Positions 1 through 6,013 of a DNA stretch of 14,603 nucleotides are shown in pieces. Position 1 is the first letter of the stretch; each line of letters opens with the position of its first letter. The position numbers were made by a program, and so were the translations under genes. The DNA comes from Deltaproteobacteria bacterium. Its GTDB lineage: Bacteria; Desulfobacterota; DSM-4660; Desulfatiglandales; Desulfatiglandaceae. Location: positions 1 to 14,603 of the forward strand of contig JAGHEC010000088.1 of assembly GCA_021159525.1 (NCBI GenBank). Reading direction: 5' to 3'. The notes beneath the pieces were generated by a model. That model did not search any database, was not told where the DNA came from, and saw nothing but the letters and a program-made list of their open reading frames with translations.

Positions 1-1455
1 ACCTGTCCCAAGGTGACCCGCGTGCAGCAGATCATTCGGCATTATTCCAACAAGGGCCACGCCGCCATCATTGTGGGAGACCAGAACCACGCCGAGGTCA
101 TGGGGCTCATGGGTTACAGCAAGTCGCCGGCCCACGTGATACAGAACGAGGCCCAGGCAGCCGGCCTGCCGGATATGGAAAGTCCTTTTGTAGTGGCCCA
201 GACCACTCAGAACGAAGAAAAATTCAACCAGATCATCAACGTCCTGAAAACAAGGTTTCCGGATCTGAAGGTATTCGACACCATCTGTAACGCCACCCAT
301 GAGCGGCAGCAGGAGGTGAGGACCTTTAAGGGCTGCGTCGATGCCGTGGTGGTGGTAGGAGGATATCACAGCGCCAATACCCAGCGGCTTGCGAGAATAT
401 CCGAGGAGGAATCGCTGCCCACTTTTCATGTGGAGACAGAACAAGACCTGGATAAAGATCGACTTTCCAAGATGGGCGTAGTGGGACTCACGGCGGGTGC
501 ATCCACGCCCCACTGGATGATCCGAAATGTCCTGCACGCCCTGGAAGGGATCCGCGATCAGAGGGAAACTCCGTTGCGGCGATTTTTCAAACGGGCCTTC
601 CGCTTCATGGTGTTGAGCAATCTTCTGGTTGCATTAGGGGCGTTTTCACTGGCGTTCGCCGCGCCCATCATGGGAGGAACGCGTCCCGCCTTGCCCTTTC
701 CCGTGCTCGCATTTCTCTATATCTTTGCCATGCATATCTTCAATCGCTTTCTGGACAAAGGGGCCAGCGCCTACAATGACCCTGACAGGGCCGCCTTTCT
801 TAAGACGCACCGTTTGTTCCTCATCACCGCCGGTATCGGGGCGCTTGGCATGGCCCTGGCCCTCTCCTATATGGTCGGCACGGCCACGTTCCTGGTCCTG
901 ACCGGCCTGAGTACTCTGGGCATCGCCTACAGCCTTCCCATTGTGCCCAAACAGATCCGGAAAAAGTCCCGTTACACCAAGATCAAGGATGTCCCCGGGT
1001 CCAGAAGCCTGTCCGAGGGCCTTGCCTGGACCGCTGTGATCGGCCTCCTGCCGCTTTTGGGAGCGGATGCGACCTATGGATCCGGAGCCTTTATCACGGG
1101 GATGGTCATCTTTACGTGCAGTTATGCCCGGGCCATCTTTTTCAGCCTCCTCCAGGTCCAGGGAGATCTGATGGTAGGTACTGAAAGCCTGCCCATTACC
1201 TTGGGCGAGAGACGGACCCTGATTCTCCTCAAGACCATTTTTGTGATCACCGGAGTCGTGCTGCTCTTGGGCCCCGCCTTTGACATTGCAGGGACGCTCT
1301 GTTATCTCATGCTCATCCCCCTGTGCACCCTGTGGCTCTCTCTACTGGCCTATGAAAAGCAGTGGCTTTATCCGGGGATCGCCCTCGAGGCCATTGTAGA
1401 GGGCAACTTCCTCCTCGCCGGGCTCCTGGCCCTGTTCTGGCAGATTCGGCAATGA
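1..1455 (+). CDS. ispH: IspH-UbiA fusion: 4-hydroxy-3-methylbut-2-enyl diphosphate reductase joined to a UbiA-type membrane domain (5' partial)
   Basis: The frame is open from base 1, so the N-terminus lies outside the window. The visible part starts in the IspH TCP motif (codon 2 is an Fe-S ligand Cys). It continues with NHAEV (His and Glu of the active site), AQTTQN, CNATHERQ (third Fe-S Cys, nt 286-288), HSAN and TAGAS, so every IspH catalytic residue expected in this part is present. IspH reduces HMBPP to IPP and DMAPP, the last MEP-pathway step, in the cytoplasm. Without a stop, from about nt 580, the protein continues into roughly 285 residues of hydrophobic helices. These carry UbiA hallmarks: NRFLD followed by NDPDR, IKDVPGSRS, and QVQGDLMVGTESLPITLG. 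UbiA proteins transfer prenyl groups at the membrane. In the second Asp-rich motif (DxxxD) the first Asp is Gln here. Start codon and upstream context are not visible. Domain assignment is firm; the substrate of the UbiA part is unknown. Confidence 0.9.
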   Translation, partial: TCPKVTRVQQIIRHYSNKGHAAIIVGDQNHAEVMGLMGYSKSPAHVIQNEAQAAGLPDMESPFVVAQTTQNEEKFNQIINVLKTRFPDLKVFDTICNATHERQQEVRTFKGCVDAVVVVGGYHSANTQRLARISEEESLPTFHVETEQDLDKDRLSKMGVVGLTAGASTPHWMIRNVLHALEGIRDQRETPLRRFFKRAFRFMVLSNLLVALGAFSLAFAAPIMGGTRPALPFPVLAFLYIFAMHIFNRFLDKGASAYNDPDRAAFLKTHRLFLITAGIGALGMALALSYMVGTATFLVLTGLSTLGIAYSLPIVPKQIRKKSRYTKIKDVPGSRSLSEGLAWTAVIGLLPLLGADATYGSGAFITGMVIFTCSYARAIFFSLLQVQGDLMVGTESLPITLGERRTLILLKTIFVITGVVLLLGPAFDIAGTLCYLMLIPLCTLWLSLLAYEKQWLYPGIALEAIVEGNFLLAGLLALFWQIRQ

Positions 1456-2300
1456 AATCGGTCAGTGTTGTTATCCCCACCTTTAACAGGGCCTTGAAGA
1501 CGGCCCGGGCCGTGGCATCGGTCCTCTACCAGAGCTTTACGGATTATGAGATCATTGTAGTGAACGACGGATCCCGGGACGGGACAGAAGAGATTTTGCG
1601 ACAGTTCGGTCGAAGAATTCGGTATATTGCCCTTCGGTCCAATCAGGGCGTATCTGCAGCCAGGAACCGGGGCGTAGCCGAATCACATGCGCCATGGATC
1701 GCATTTCTCGATTCAGACGACTACTGGCTGCCCCGGAAATTGGAGGCGCAGACGGCCTTTTTCAGGCGCCATCCCCAGGCCCTCATCTGTCAAACCCAGG
1801 AGATCTGGGTGAGAAACGGACGATACGTCAACCCCAAAAAAAGGCATCTCAAGCCCTCGGGAGACATCTTCGAGCCCTCGCTGCGTCTCTGCCTGGTCAG
1901 CCCCTCAGCAGTCATGCTCAGGCGGTCCCTCCTGGAAGCGGCAGGGCCTTTTGACGAAGACCTTCCTGTTTGCGAGGATTACGATCTCTGGCTCAGGATT
2001 GCCTGTCAGCATCCGGTCCATCTGATCCAGGACCGCCTCGTGGTAAAAGAGGGGGGTCATTCGGACCAATTGTCGCGACGATACAGGGGAATGGACCGAT
2101 ACCGGATACAGGCCATCCTCAAGGTTCTCCGGTCCGGAATCCTCACCCCCGGACAGATACAGACGGCCCTGAAAGAACTCTCGCGGAAATGCCGGATCTA
2201 TGGGACCGGCTGCCTCAAGCGAGGAAGGCAGGAGGAAGGGGAGATCTATCTCAATATGGCACAGGCAGCGCAAGACCCGGGCCACAAGGCATGGCCATGA
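1452..2300 (+). CDS. Family 2 glycosyltransferase
   Basis: This is a 282-residue GT-A fold glycosyltransferase. The start is the ATG at 1452, which overlaps the preceding TGA as ATGA; this coupling suits translation with the IspH-UbiA gene. An upstream in-frame start at 1362 would give 30 residues lacking GT2 character. Motifs from the start: VIPTFNR (7-13), VVNDGSRDGT (36-45), NQGVSAARNRG (64-74), the metal-binding FLDSDD (85-90), and the acceptor-side catalytic-base motif CEDYDLW (about 174-180). No transmembrane helix is visible, so it is probably cytoplasmic or peripheral. GT2 enzymes move a sugar from a nucleotide-sugar to a surface polysaccharide, lipid carrier or protein; the acceptor cannot be told from the sequence. 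The neighbouring isoprenoid gene makes a polyprenyl-linked acceptor conceivable, but that is inference. Confidence 0.88.
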   Translation: MKSVSVVIPTFNRALKTARAVASVLYQSFTDYEIIVVNDGSRDGTEEILRQFGRRIRYIALRSNQGVSAARNRGVAESHAPWIAFLDSDDYWLPRKLEAQTAFFRRHPQALICQTQEIWVRNGRYVNPKKRHLKPSGDIFEPSLRLCLVSPSAVMLRRSLLEAAGPFDEDLPVCEDYDLWLRIACQHPVHLIQDRLVVKEGGHSDQLSRRYRGMDRYRIQAILKVLRSGILTPGQIQTALKELSRKCRIYGTGCLKRGRQEEGEIYLNMAQAAQDPGHKAWP

Positions 2301-2322
2301 TCTGGACCTCAGCCCTCGGTTT

Positions 2323-2445
2323 CTGCCAGGGAAGGCGCCGTCTCTTCTTCGCTCGCTTCGCTCGACCGGAGGCCCGGAGCACAAGAAAAATCTTCCTGCC
2401 CCGGTGGTACGGTCGCTGTTATCCCCCCAATTATTGAGCTGATGC
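2323..2445 (+). repeat. Decayed partial copy of the foldback repeat family (fragment 1)
   Basis: The left part (GGCGCCGTCTCTT at 2334-2346) matches the left arm of the full copies. The right part, from GGAGGCCCGG to ATTATTGAG, matches their right end with several substitutions. The left terminal repeat and the whole centre are missing. At the junction a 9-bp unit CTTCGCTCG is tandemly doubled (2347-2364). The fragment lies just after the glycosyltransferase stop, in the same orientation as the full copies. It is clearly more diverged from them than they are from each other, which suggests an older insertion that has decayed. Confidence 0.75.
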
Positions 2446-2481
2446 GATTTTTCTGATATCAGTGTATCAGGGAGATCTCAA

Positions 2482-2497
2482 GACCCCGTGAACGGTT
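2482..2497 (+). repeat. 16-base motif GACCCCGTGAACGGTT, first occurrence
   Basis: An exact second occurrence is at 10718-10733. Both are intergenic and both lie near members of the foldback repeat family: just before fragment 2 here, and about 125 bases after copy B there. The motif is not part of the repeat itself. Function unknown. Confidence 0.6.
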
Positions 2498-2499
2498 GC

Positions 2500-2558
2500 G
2501 GAAAAATCATCCTGCCCCGGCACTAGCTTCGCAGTTATCCCCCTAATTACTGAGCAGA
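2500..2558 (+). repeat. Decayed 3' end of the foldback repeat family (fragment 2)
   Basis: The stretch GGAAAAATCATCCTGCCCCGG, followed by GCTTCGCAGTTATCCCCCTAA and TTACTGAG, reproduces the last ~58 bases of copies A-C with a few changes. Nothing of the left arm is seen. Together with fragment 1 it fills much of the 309-base gene-free stretch 2301-2609. The only other item noted there is a 16-base motif at 2482-2497 that recurs near gspK. Confidence 0.75.
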
Positions 2559-2609
2559 CCCATCTGATACAAGAAAGACAATCAGCATTAGGAATAAAGA
2601 GGCAAGGCA

Positions 2610-3434
2610 ATGAATACGATCTCTGTAATTTTGGCTGCCGGCAGGGGAAGCCGTATGAAGGGCTATGCCGGCAACAAGACCCTGCTTCCCCTCATCCCCG
2701 AACAAGGCCCTTATGAAGGCAAGATGCCCATTTTATTCCACATCCTGGCCCATCTCCCTCCCGGTCCCAGGGCAATTGTGGTCCACCATGCAAAAGAGGA
2801 TATCGTGGCCGCCACCAAGGGTCTTTCCCTTGTTTACGTGGACCAGCCGGAACTGAACGGCACCGGGGGGGCACTGCTGGCAGCCACAGAGTTTGTGAAA
2901 ACACGGGCCGCTGATTCGATCCTCATCACCATGGGAGATGTTCCCTTTGTCAGGCCGGAGACCTACCTTTCCATGATCGAACGCCTCCAAGACCATGCTC
3001 TCGTGGTCCTCGGTTTCACACCCGAATCCCGACGACAATACGGGGTCCTGGAGACAGCCGACGACCAGGTGATCCGAATCATCGAATGGAAATACTGGAG
3101 CGCCTACCCTGAAGAGCGCAAGAGAGAACTTTGCATCTGCAATTCAGGGATCTATGCCATCAGAAGAGAGGCCCTGGTCCGTCATCTCCCCGTCCTTGCC
3201 TCAAGACCCCATGTGGTGCAAAAGGAGGTCCACGGCCGCCTGAAAAACATCCAGGAGTATTTCATCACAGACCTCGTGGAGACCATGCATGAGGAACGGC
3301 TGTCTGTCGGCTATATTATGGTAGAAGACGAGGAAGAGGTCATGGGCGTGGATGATCTCCAGGCCCTCCAAAGGGCCCAGAAACGATATCAGCGCTCAGC
3401 CGGCAGGCGTGAGGACGGCCCCTGTTCGGCTTGA
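2610..3434 (+). CDS. Stand-alone sugar-phosphate nucleotidyltransferase, GlmU N-terminal-domain type
   Basis: This is a 274-residue Rossmann-like NTP transferase. The ATG at 2610 follows AAAGAGG. Motifs: the nucleotide-binding LAAGRGSRM (8-16) with a conserved Lys at 23; Q79-P80 followed by GTGGA (84-88); the metal-binding GDVPF (109-113); QYGVLE; CNSGIYAIRREAL; EYFITDLVE; and GVDDLQALQRAQK. This series follows the uridylyltransferase half of GlmU (GlcNAc-1-phosphate + UTP to UDP-GlcNAc). The left-handed beta-helix acetyltransferase half of bifunctional GlmU is absent; the protein ends shortly after the pyrophosphorylase domain. It could therefore make UDP-GlcNAc or another nucleotide-sugar. 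It converges on the minus-strand gene ending at 3456, with about 21 bases between them and no obvious terminator hairpin. No promoter was recognised upstream. The fold is secure, the substrate is not. Confidence 0.85.
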   Translation: MNTISVILAAGRGSRMKGYAGNKTLLPLIPEQGPYEGKMPILFHILAHLPPGPRAIVVHHAKEDIVAATKGLSLVYVDQPELNGTGGALLAATEFVKTRAADSILITMGDVPFVRPETYLSMIERLQDHALVVLGFTPESRRQYGVLETADDQVIRIIEWKYWSAYPEERKRELCICNSGIYAIRREALVRHLPVLASRPHVVQKEVHGRLKNIQEYFITDLVETMHEERLSVGYIMVEDEEEVMGVDDLQALQRAQKRYQRSAGRREDGPCSA

Positions 3435-3455
3435 TCCGTGATGGACCGCCACCTG

Positions 3456-4382
3456 TTACGTTCCGGGAGACGAACTGACCGGCTCCACGGTAAACTCGCT
3501 CAGGTTGGCGGGGAGATTGTGAAATACGATCATAAAGGGGATGCTCGCGCCTGACGGGACATTGAAGTTCTGCCTTGCCATGCCGTCCTGGTTTTCCATG
3601 GCCTGGAGAATCTCCTCAAGGGGAAGGCCCTTGAGTTCCTCGTCCGTGAAGGTGTTCCCGGCATAGGCTGTCTGGCTTTTCACTACCTTTCCGTTGCGGT
3701 CCAGAATGTTGCCCTTGACCAGGATATGGCTCCTCGGGGTCGGGTACTGGCTCTGGACCTGCCCTCGAATCACAAATAACTTCGCACCCTTTTCAGGAAC
3801 AACAAACGAACCGGCCACCGATCCAAACCTAAGGAGACGGATCCCGGGATCGGCCGGCCCTTTTTTTTCCGCAGACTTCAAAAAACTTAGGTAGGGCATC
3901 ATCAGGGCCGGCTTCCAATAGACAAGGGCCGCGGCCCCGGCCATCAGGATCACGAGGAGGGCCAGCACAACAGCAGGCCACCTACGCCGGGGCCGGGAGG
4001 TTGTGGGCACTGTGTCGGCCCGGGCCGTCCTGTCGGCCGCCTCGACATCTCTCTCTTCTCTTTCCTCCCCGGGCTTGTACTTAGCTTTTCTGTCCTGCCT
4101 TGTCTCCCCTTTTTCCTCCAGATCGAGGAGCGTATCAAACAGGCCGTCCTCATAGAGCTCTTCCGGCTCTGACGCTTCAGATTCATCCCTGTCTGCACGG
4201 GCGCCTTTTTCATCGCCTGTGATAACAAGGCTGTCCGCAAACCCTTGTTCCGGCTTGGCGGGCGGCGGGAATGCCATGAAGACATACCCACAACGGGAAC
4301 ACCTGACCCTCGACCCGTCTTGCTTCAAGAGCGCTTCGTCCAGTTTGAATACGGTGCGGCACTTTTCACATTGGATGAGCAT
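3456..4382 (-). CDS. Zinc-ribbon (MJ0042-type) membrane protein with DUF3426 C-terminus
   Basis: The protein has 308 residues. The start at 4382 was chosen because GGAGGAGGG lies 4-5 bases upstream and the protein then begins directly with the zinc finger; a start at 4430 would add 16 residues without support. The N-terminus has the MJ0042-type finger C5-x2-C8 and C28-x2-C31. A long, highly charged acidic/basic linker follows (about 60-130), then one transmembrane helix (about 136-155). The C-terminal region (about 185-308) has the DUF3426 look: VVPEKGAKLFVIRGQVQ, LVKGNILDRNGKVV and PFMIVFHNLP. The topology suggests a cytoplasmic finger and a periplasmic domain. Such proteins are common in Deltaproteobacteria, but their function is not established. 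It is the last gene of a minus-strand run after hpt, 62 bases downstream. Confidence 0.82.
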   Translation of the reverse strand: MLIQCEKCRTVFKLDEALLKQDGSRVRCSRCGYVFMAFPPPAKPEQGFADSLVITGDEKGARADRDESEASEPEELYEDGLFDTLLDLEEKGETRQDRKAKYKPGEEREERDVEAADRTARADTVPTTSRPRRRWPAVVLALLVILMAGAAALVYWKPALMMPYLSFLKSAEKKGPADPGIRLLRFGSVAGSFVVPEKGAKLFVIRGQVQSQYPTPRSHILVKGNILDRNGKVVKSQTAYAGNTFTDEELKGLPLEEILQAMENQDGMARQNFNVPSGASIPFMIVFHNLPANLSEFTVEPVSSSPGT

Positions 4383-4444
4383 CGTTCCCTCCTCCGCAAA
4401 CCCTGTTGCCGAAGCCATCCCACGGTACACGACTCAGACTCATT

Positions 4445-4978
4445 TTACTCCTTGAGCACACAGATTTCAGGCAAATTACGATATTCCTCGTTGCAGTCAA
4501 GACCATATCCTACCAGAAATCCCTCGGGCACATTAAATCCGCAGTAATCCACCGGCACATCGCGCACCCTCCGCTCGGGCTTGTCAATGAGGGCGCAGAT
4601 CTTGAGGGAAGCGACCCCCCGTTTTATCAAGAGTTCTTTGACATAGGCCAGGGTCAGGCCGCTGTCCACGATGTCCTCTATGACGATCACGGGCCTGCCC
4701 TCGATAGGCAGTTCCAAATCCTTGGTGATCCGGACTGTGCCGCTGGACCGGGTCTCGGCCCCGTAACTGGTCGCCCGCATAAAATCAATCTGAACCGGGA
4801 TGCGCATAGCCCTGACCAGATCGGCCATAAAGATGATGGAGCCCTTGAGGATACCCACCAGGACCGGCTCCGTACCCTCATAATCCTTGGAGATTTGGTC
4901 AGCGATTTCTTTGACGCGTTCTTGAATGGCTGTTGCGGGTATCAAGACCTCTCTTTTCAACGGCTTCACCTCTCCCAT
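4445..4978 (-). CDS. hpt: Hypoxanthine phosphoribosyltransferase
   Basis: This is a 177-residue purine-salvage enzyme that converts hypoxanthine (and often guanine) plus PRPP to IMP or GMP in the cytoplasm. The PRPP-binding motif VIVIEDIVDSGLTL is at about 97-110, with the acidic pair E101-D102. The flexible-loop SYG is at 71-73. ILKGSIIFMADL and the base-site region FLVGYGLDCNEEYRNLPEI are in their usual order, and length is normal for the family. The start at 4978 is preferred over the ATG at 4987 because the GGAGG sits 9 bases before 4978 but directly abuts 4987. The 5' end overlaps the 3' end of the upstream thioesterase gene by 80 bp in another frame, so translation of the two is likely coupled. 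Confidence 0.93.
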   Translation of the reverse strand: MGEVKPLKREVLIPATAIQERVKEIADQISKDYEGTEPVLVGILKGSIIFMADLVRAMRIPVQIDFMRATSYGAETRSSGTVRITKDLELPIEGRPVIVIEDIVDSGLTLAYVKELLIKRGVASLKICALIDKPERRVRDVPVDYCGFNVPEGFLVGYGLDCNEEYRNLPEICVLKE

Positions 4979-5408
4979 TTGATTCATCCTCCAGAAACGG
5001 CAATCTTTGCTTTTTCCTGTAAGCAAGGGCCTGACAGGTGGCGATCAGCGTGTCCTGCTCATCAGTCACCCTGATCTCATAGGAACCTGTCTTATTGGAA
5101 CAATGCACCTCTCTTGACTCAGCCCGCAGTCTTTGGCCGGGCCGGGCCGGATGATGAAAGACCACATTGACGTCAAGGGCTACAGCGACCCTCCCGTGGG
5201 AGTTGCATGAGGCCTGAAATGCCTCATCCATAAGAGAAAAAATGGCCCCCCCATGCACCATGTCAAAAATATTGGCATCATCCCCTTTGGGAACCATCTC
5301 AACCACGGCACGGCCTGCTGAAAGGGCTACCAGCCTCAATCCCAGTTTCCTGGCATAGCCCTCCGAACTCATGCGACGCTCAATTGCGGAAACGACCTGC
5401 TGATCCAT
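4899..5408 (-). CDS. PaaI-like hotdog-fold thioesterase
   Basis: The protein has 169 residues. The ATG at 5408 is preceded by a strong GGAGGTG four bases upstream; upstream in-frame ATGs at 5420 and 5465 lack this. The hotdog motif VHGGAIFSLMDEAFQASC (about 51-68) carries the family Asp/Glu region. It is followed by ALDVNVVFHHPARPGQRLRAE and ending strands IATCQALAYRKK, as in PaaI/YbgC-type acyl-CoA thioesterases, which hydrolyse (hydroxy)phenylacetyl-CoA or other acyl-CoAs. The recognisable domain ends near residue 133. The last ~35 residues are a charged tail, and its final part is encoded on top of the start of hpt. The acyl-CoA ligase gene lies divergently across the intergenic region, a fitting but unproven link. 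Substrate unknown. Confidence 0.85.
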   Translation of the reverse strand: MDQQVVSAIERRMSSEGYARKLGLRLVALSAGRAVVEMVPKGDDANIFDMVHGGAIFSLMDEAFQASCNSHGRVAVALDVNVVFHHPARPGQRLRAESREVHCSNKTGSYEIRVTDEQDTLIATCQALAYRKKQRLPFLEDESNGRGEAVEKRGLDTRNSHSRTRQRNR

Positions 5409-5522
5409 TGTCACCTCCATGGGTCCCGGGTCCCTGAACGGATTCCCGGCCCTCCCTGGTCCCATCCGGCGACGGCTTCAATCCCATAGGGCCGGCCGGT
5501 TCAGAAGCGGATGGCTCAAAAG

Positions 5523-5867
5523 GTAACAGCTCAATAAATGGGGGCAGAAGGGTTTTTCTGACGCGACTGCCGGGAGGGCGCCGTCTCTTCGTGACTTATC
5601 AGTGGGGGAAGCCGCGGCTCGACGAAGTCGAGAATGCCAAAGGGGCAAGCCTGCCCGCCATTGCCTTGTTACCCATGTTACTTCCTTCTGCCATCGCAGA
5701 TCCACGGGACGAAAGTCTTGGCAAGAACGCTCAATTGGCCTTGGAAGGCGGGTGTCCCCCGCAGATAAGTCACTCAAGAGACCAGCCCGGAGGCCCGGAG
5801 CGGAAGAAAAATTCTTCTGCCCCCGGCACCAGGTTCGCAGTTATCCCCCTAATTATTGAGGTGATAT
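5523..5867 (+). repeat. Foldback repeat, full copy A (345 bp, MITE-like)
   Basis: The left terminus is GTAACAGCTCAATAA; the right terminus read inward on the other strand is ATATCACCTCAATAA. Internal to these, the left GGGGCAGAAGGGTTTTTCT is mirrored on the right by AGAAAAATTCTTCTGCCCC. A long stem pairs left GTCTCTTCGTGACTTATC with right GATAAGTCACTCAAGAGAC. A perfect small hairpin CTCGACGAAGTCGAG is at 5618-5632. By-eye alignment with copy B gives about ten substitutions and two single-base indels over 345 bp. No convincing target duplication is seen (left CTCAAAAG, right GATTTTGG). It occupies most of the gene-free stretch 5409-6013 between divergent genes. The rest holds the upstream region of the thioesterase, where no promoter was recognised, and the acyl-CoA ligase promoter. 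Confidence 0.88.
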
Positions 5868-5889
5868 GATTTTGGGTATTATATGCGAA

Positions 5890-5918
5890 TTGAACCATTT
5901 CTTTCTCTGTGCTATATG
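5890..5918 (+). promoter_or_regulatory. Candidate sigma-70 promoter for the acyl-CoA ligase gene
   Basis: A -35-like TTGAAC (5890-5895) is followed after exactly 17 bases by a -10-like TATATG (5913-5918), in an AT-rich stretch just right of repeat copy A. The predicted transcript would have a leader of about 90 bases before the ATG at 6014. A weaker alternative uses TTGAGG (5856-5861) in the right end of the repeat with TATTAT (5877-5882), spacer 15. Pattern match only. Confidence 0.5.
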
Positions 5919-6013
5919 TAATAAATTTCCTGCCCCTGCAGCGATCGAAAAACGGGCCTATATCTGCAAGCGGTTTATTGAGAAGCCATCAATTCAGTAA
6001 GGAGGGGATTTGA

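Noticed and set aside
13..15. GTG at 13 as the start of the IspH-UbiA gene
   Set aside because: The frame is open upstream, and codons 1-4 encode the essential TCP motif with an Fe-S ligand, so the true start lies outside the window.
4406..5074. A 222-codon plus-strand frame across hpt
   Set aside because: Antisense shadow of hpt and the thioesterase tail, with no protein family signal.
5534..5560. CAGAAGGGTTTTTCTG at the left end of the repeats as a Rho-independent terminator
   Set aside because: The stem is only about five pairs and the T run is inside the hairpin rather than after it. Copy A lies between divergent genes where no terminator is needed.
5478..5869. Open frames on both strands within repeat copy A, with matching peptides in copy B (10182-10660) and partly in copy C (13993-14232)
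   Set aside because: The peptide similarity only reflects DNA repetition. Frames start and stop in flanking DNA, differ between copies, and copy C lacks the centre, so a conserved protein is unlikely.
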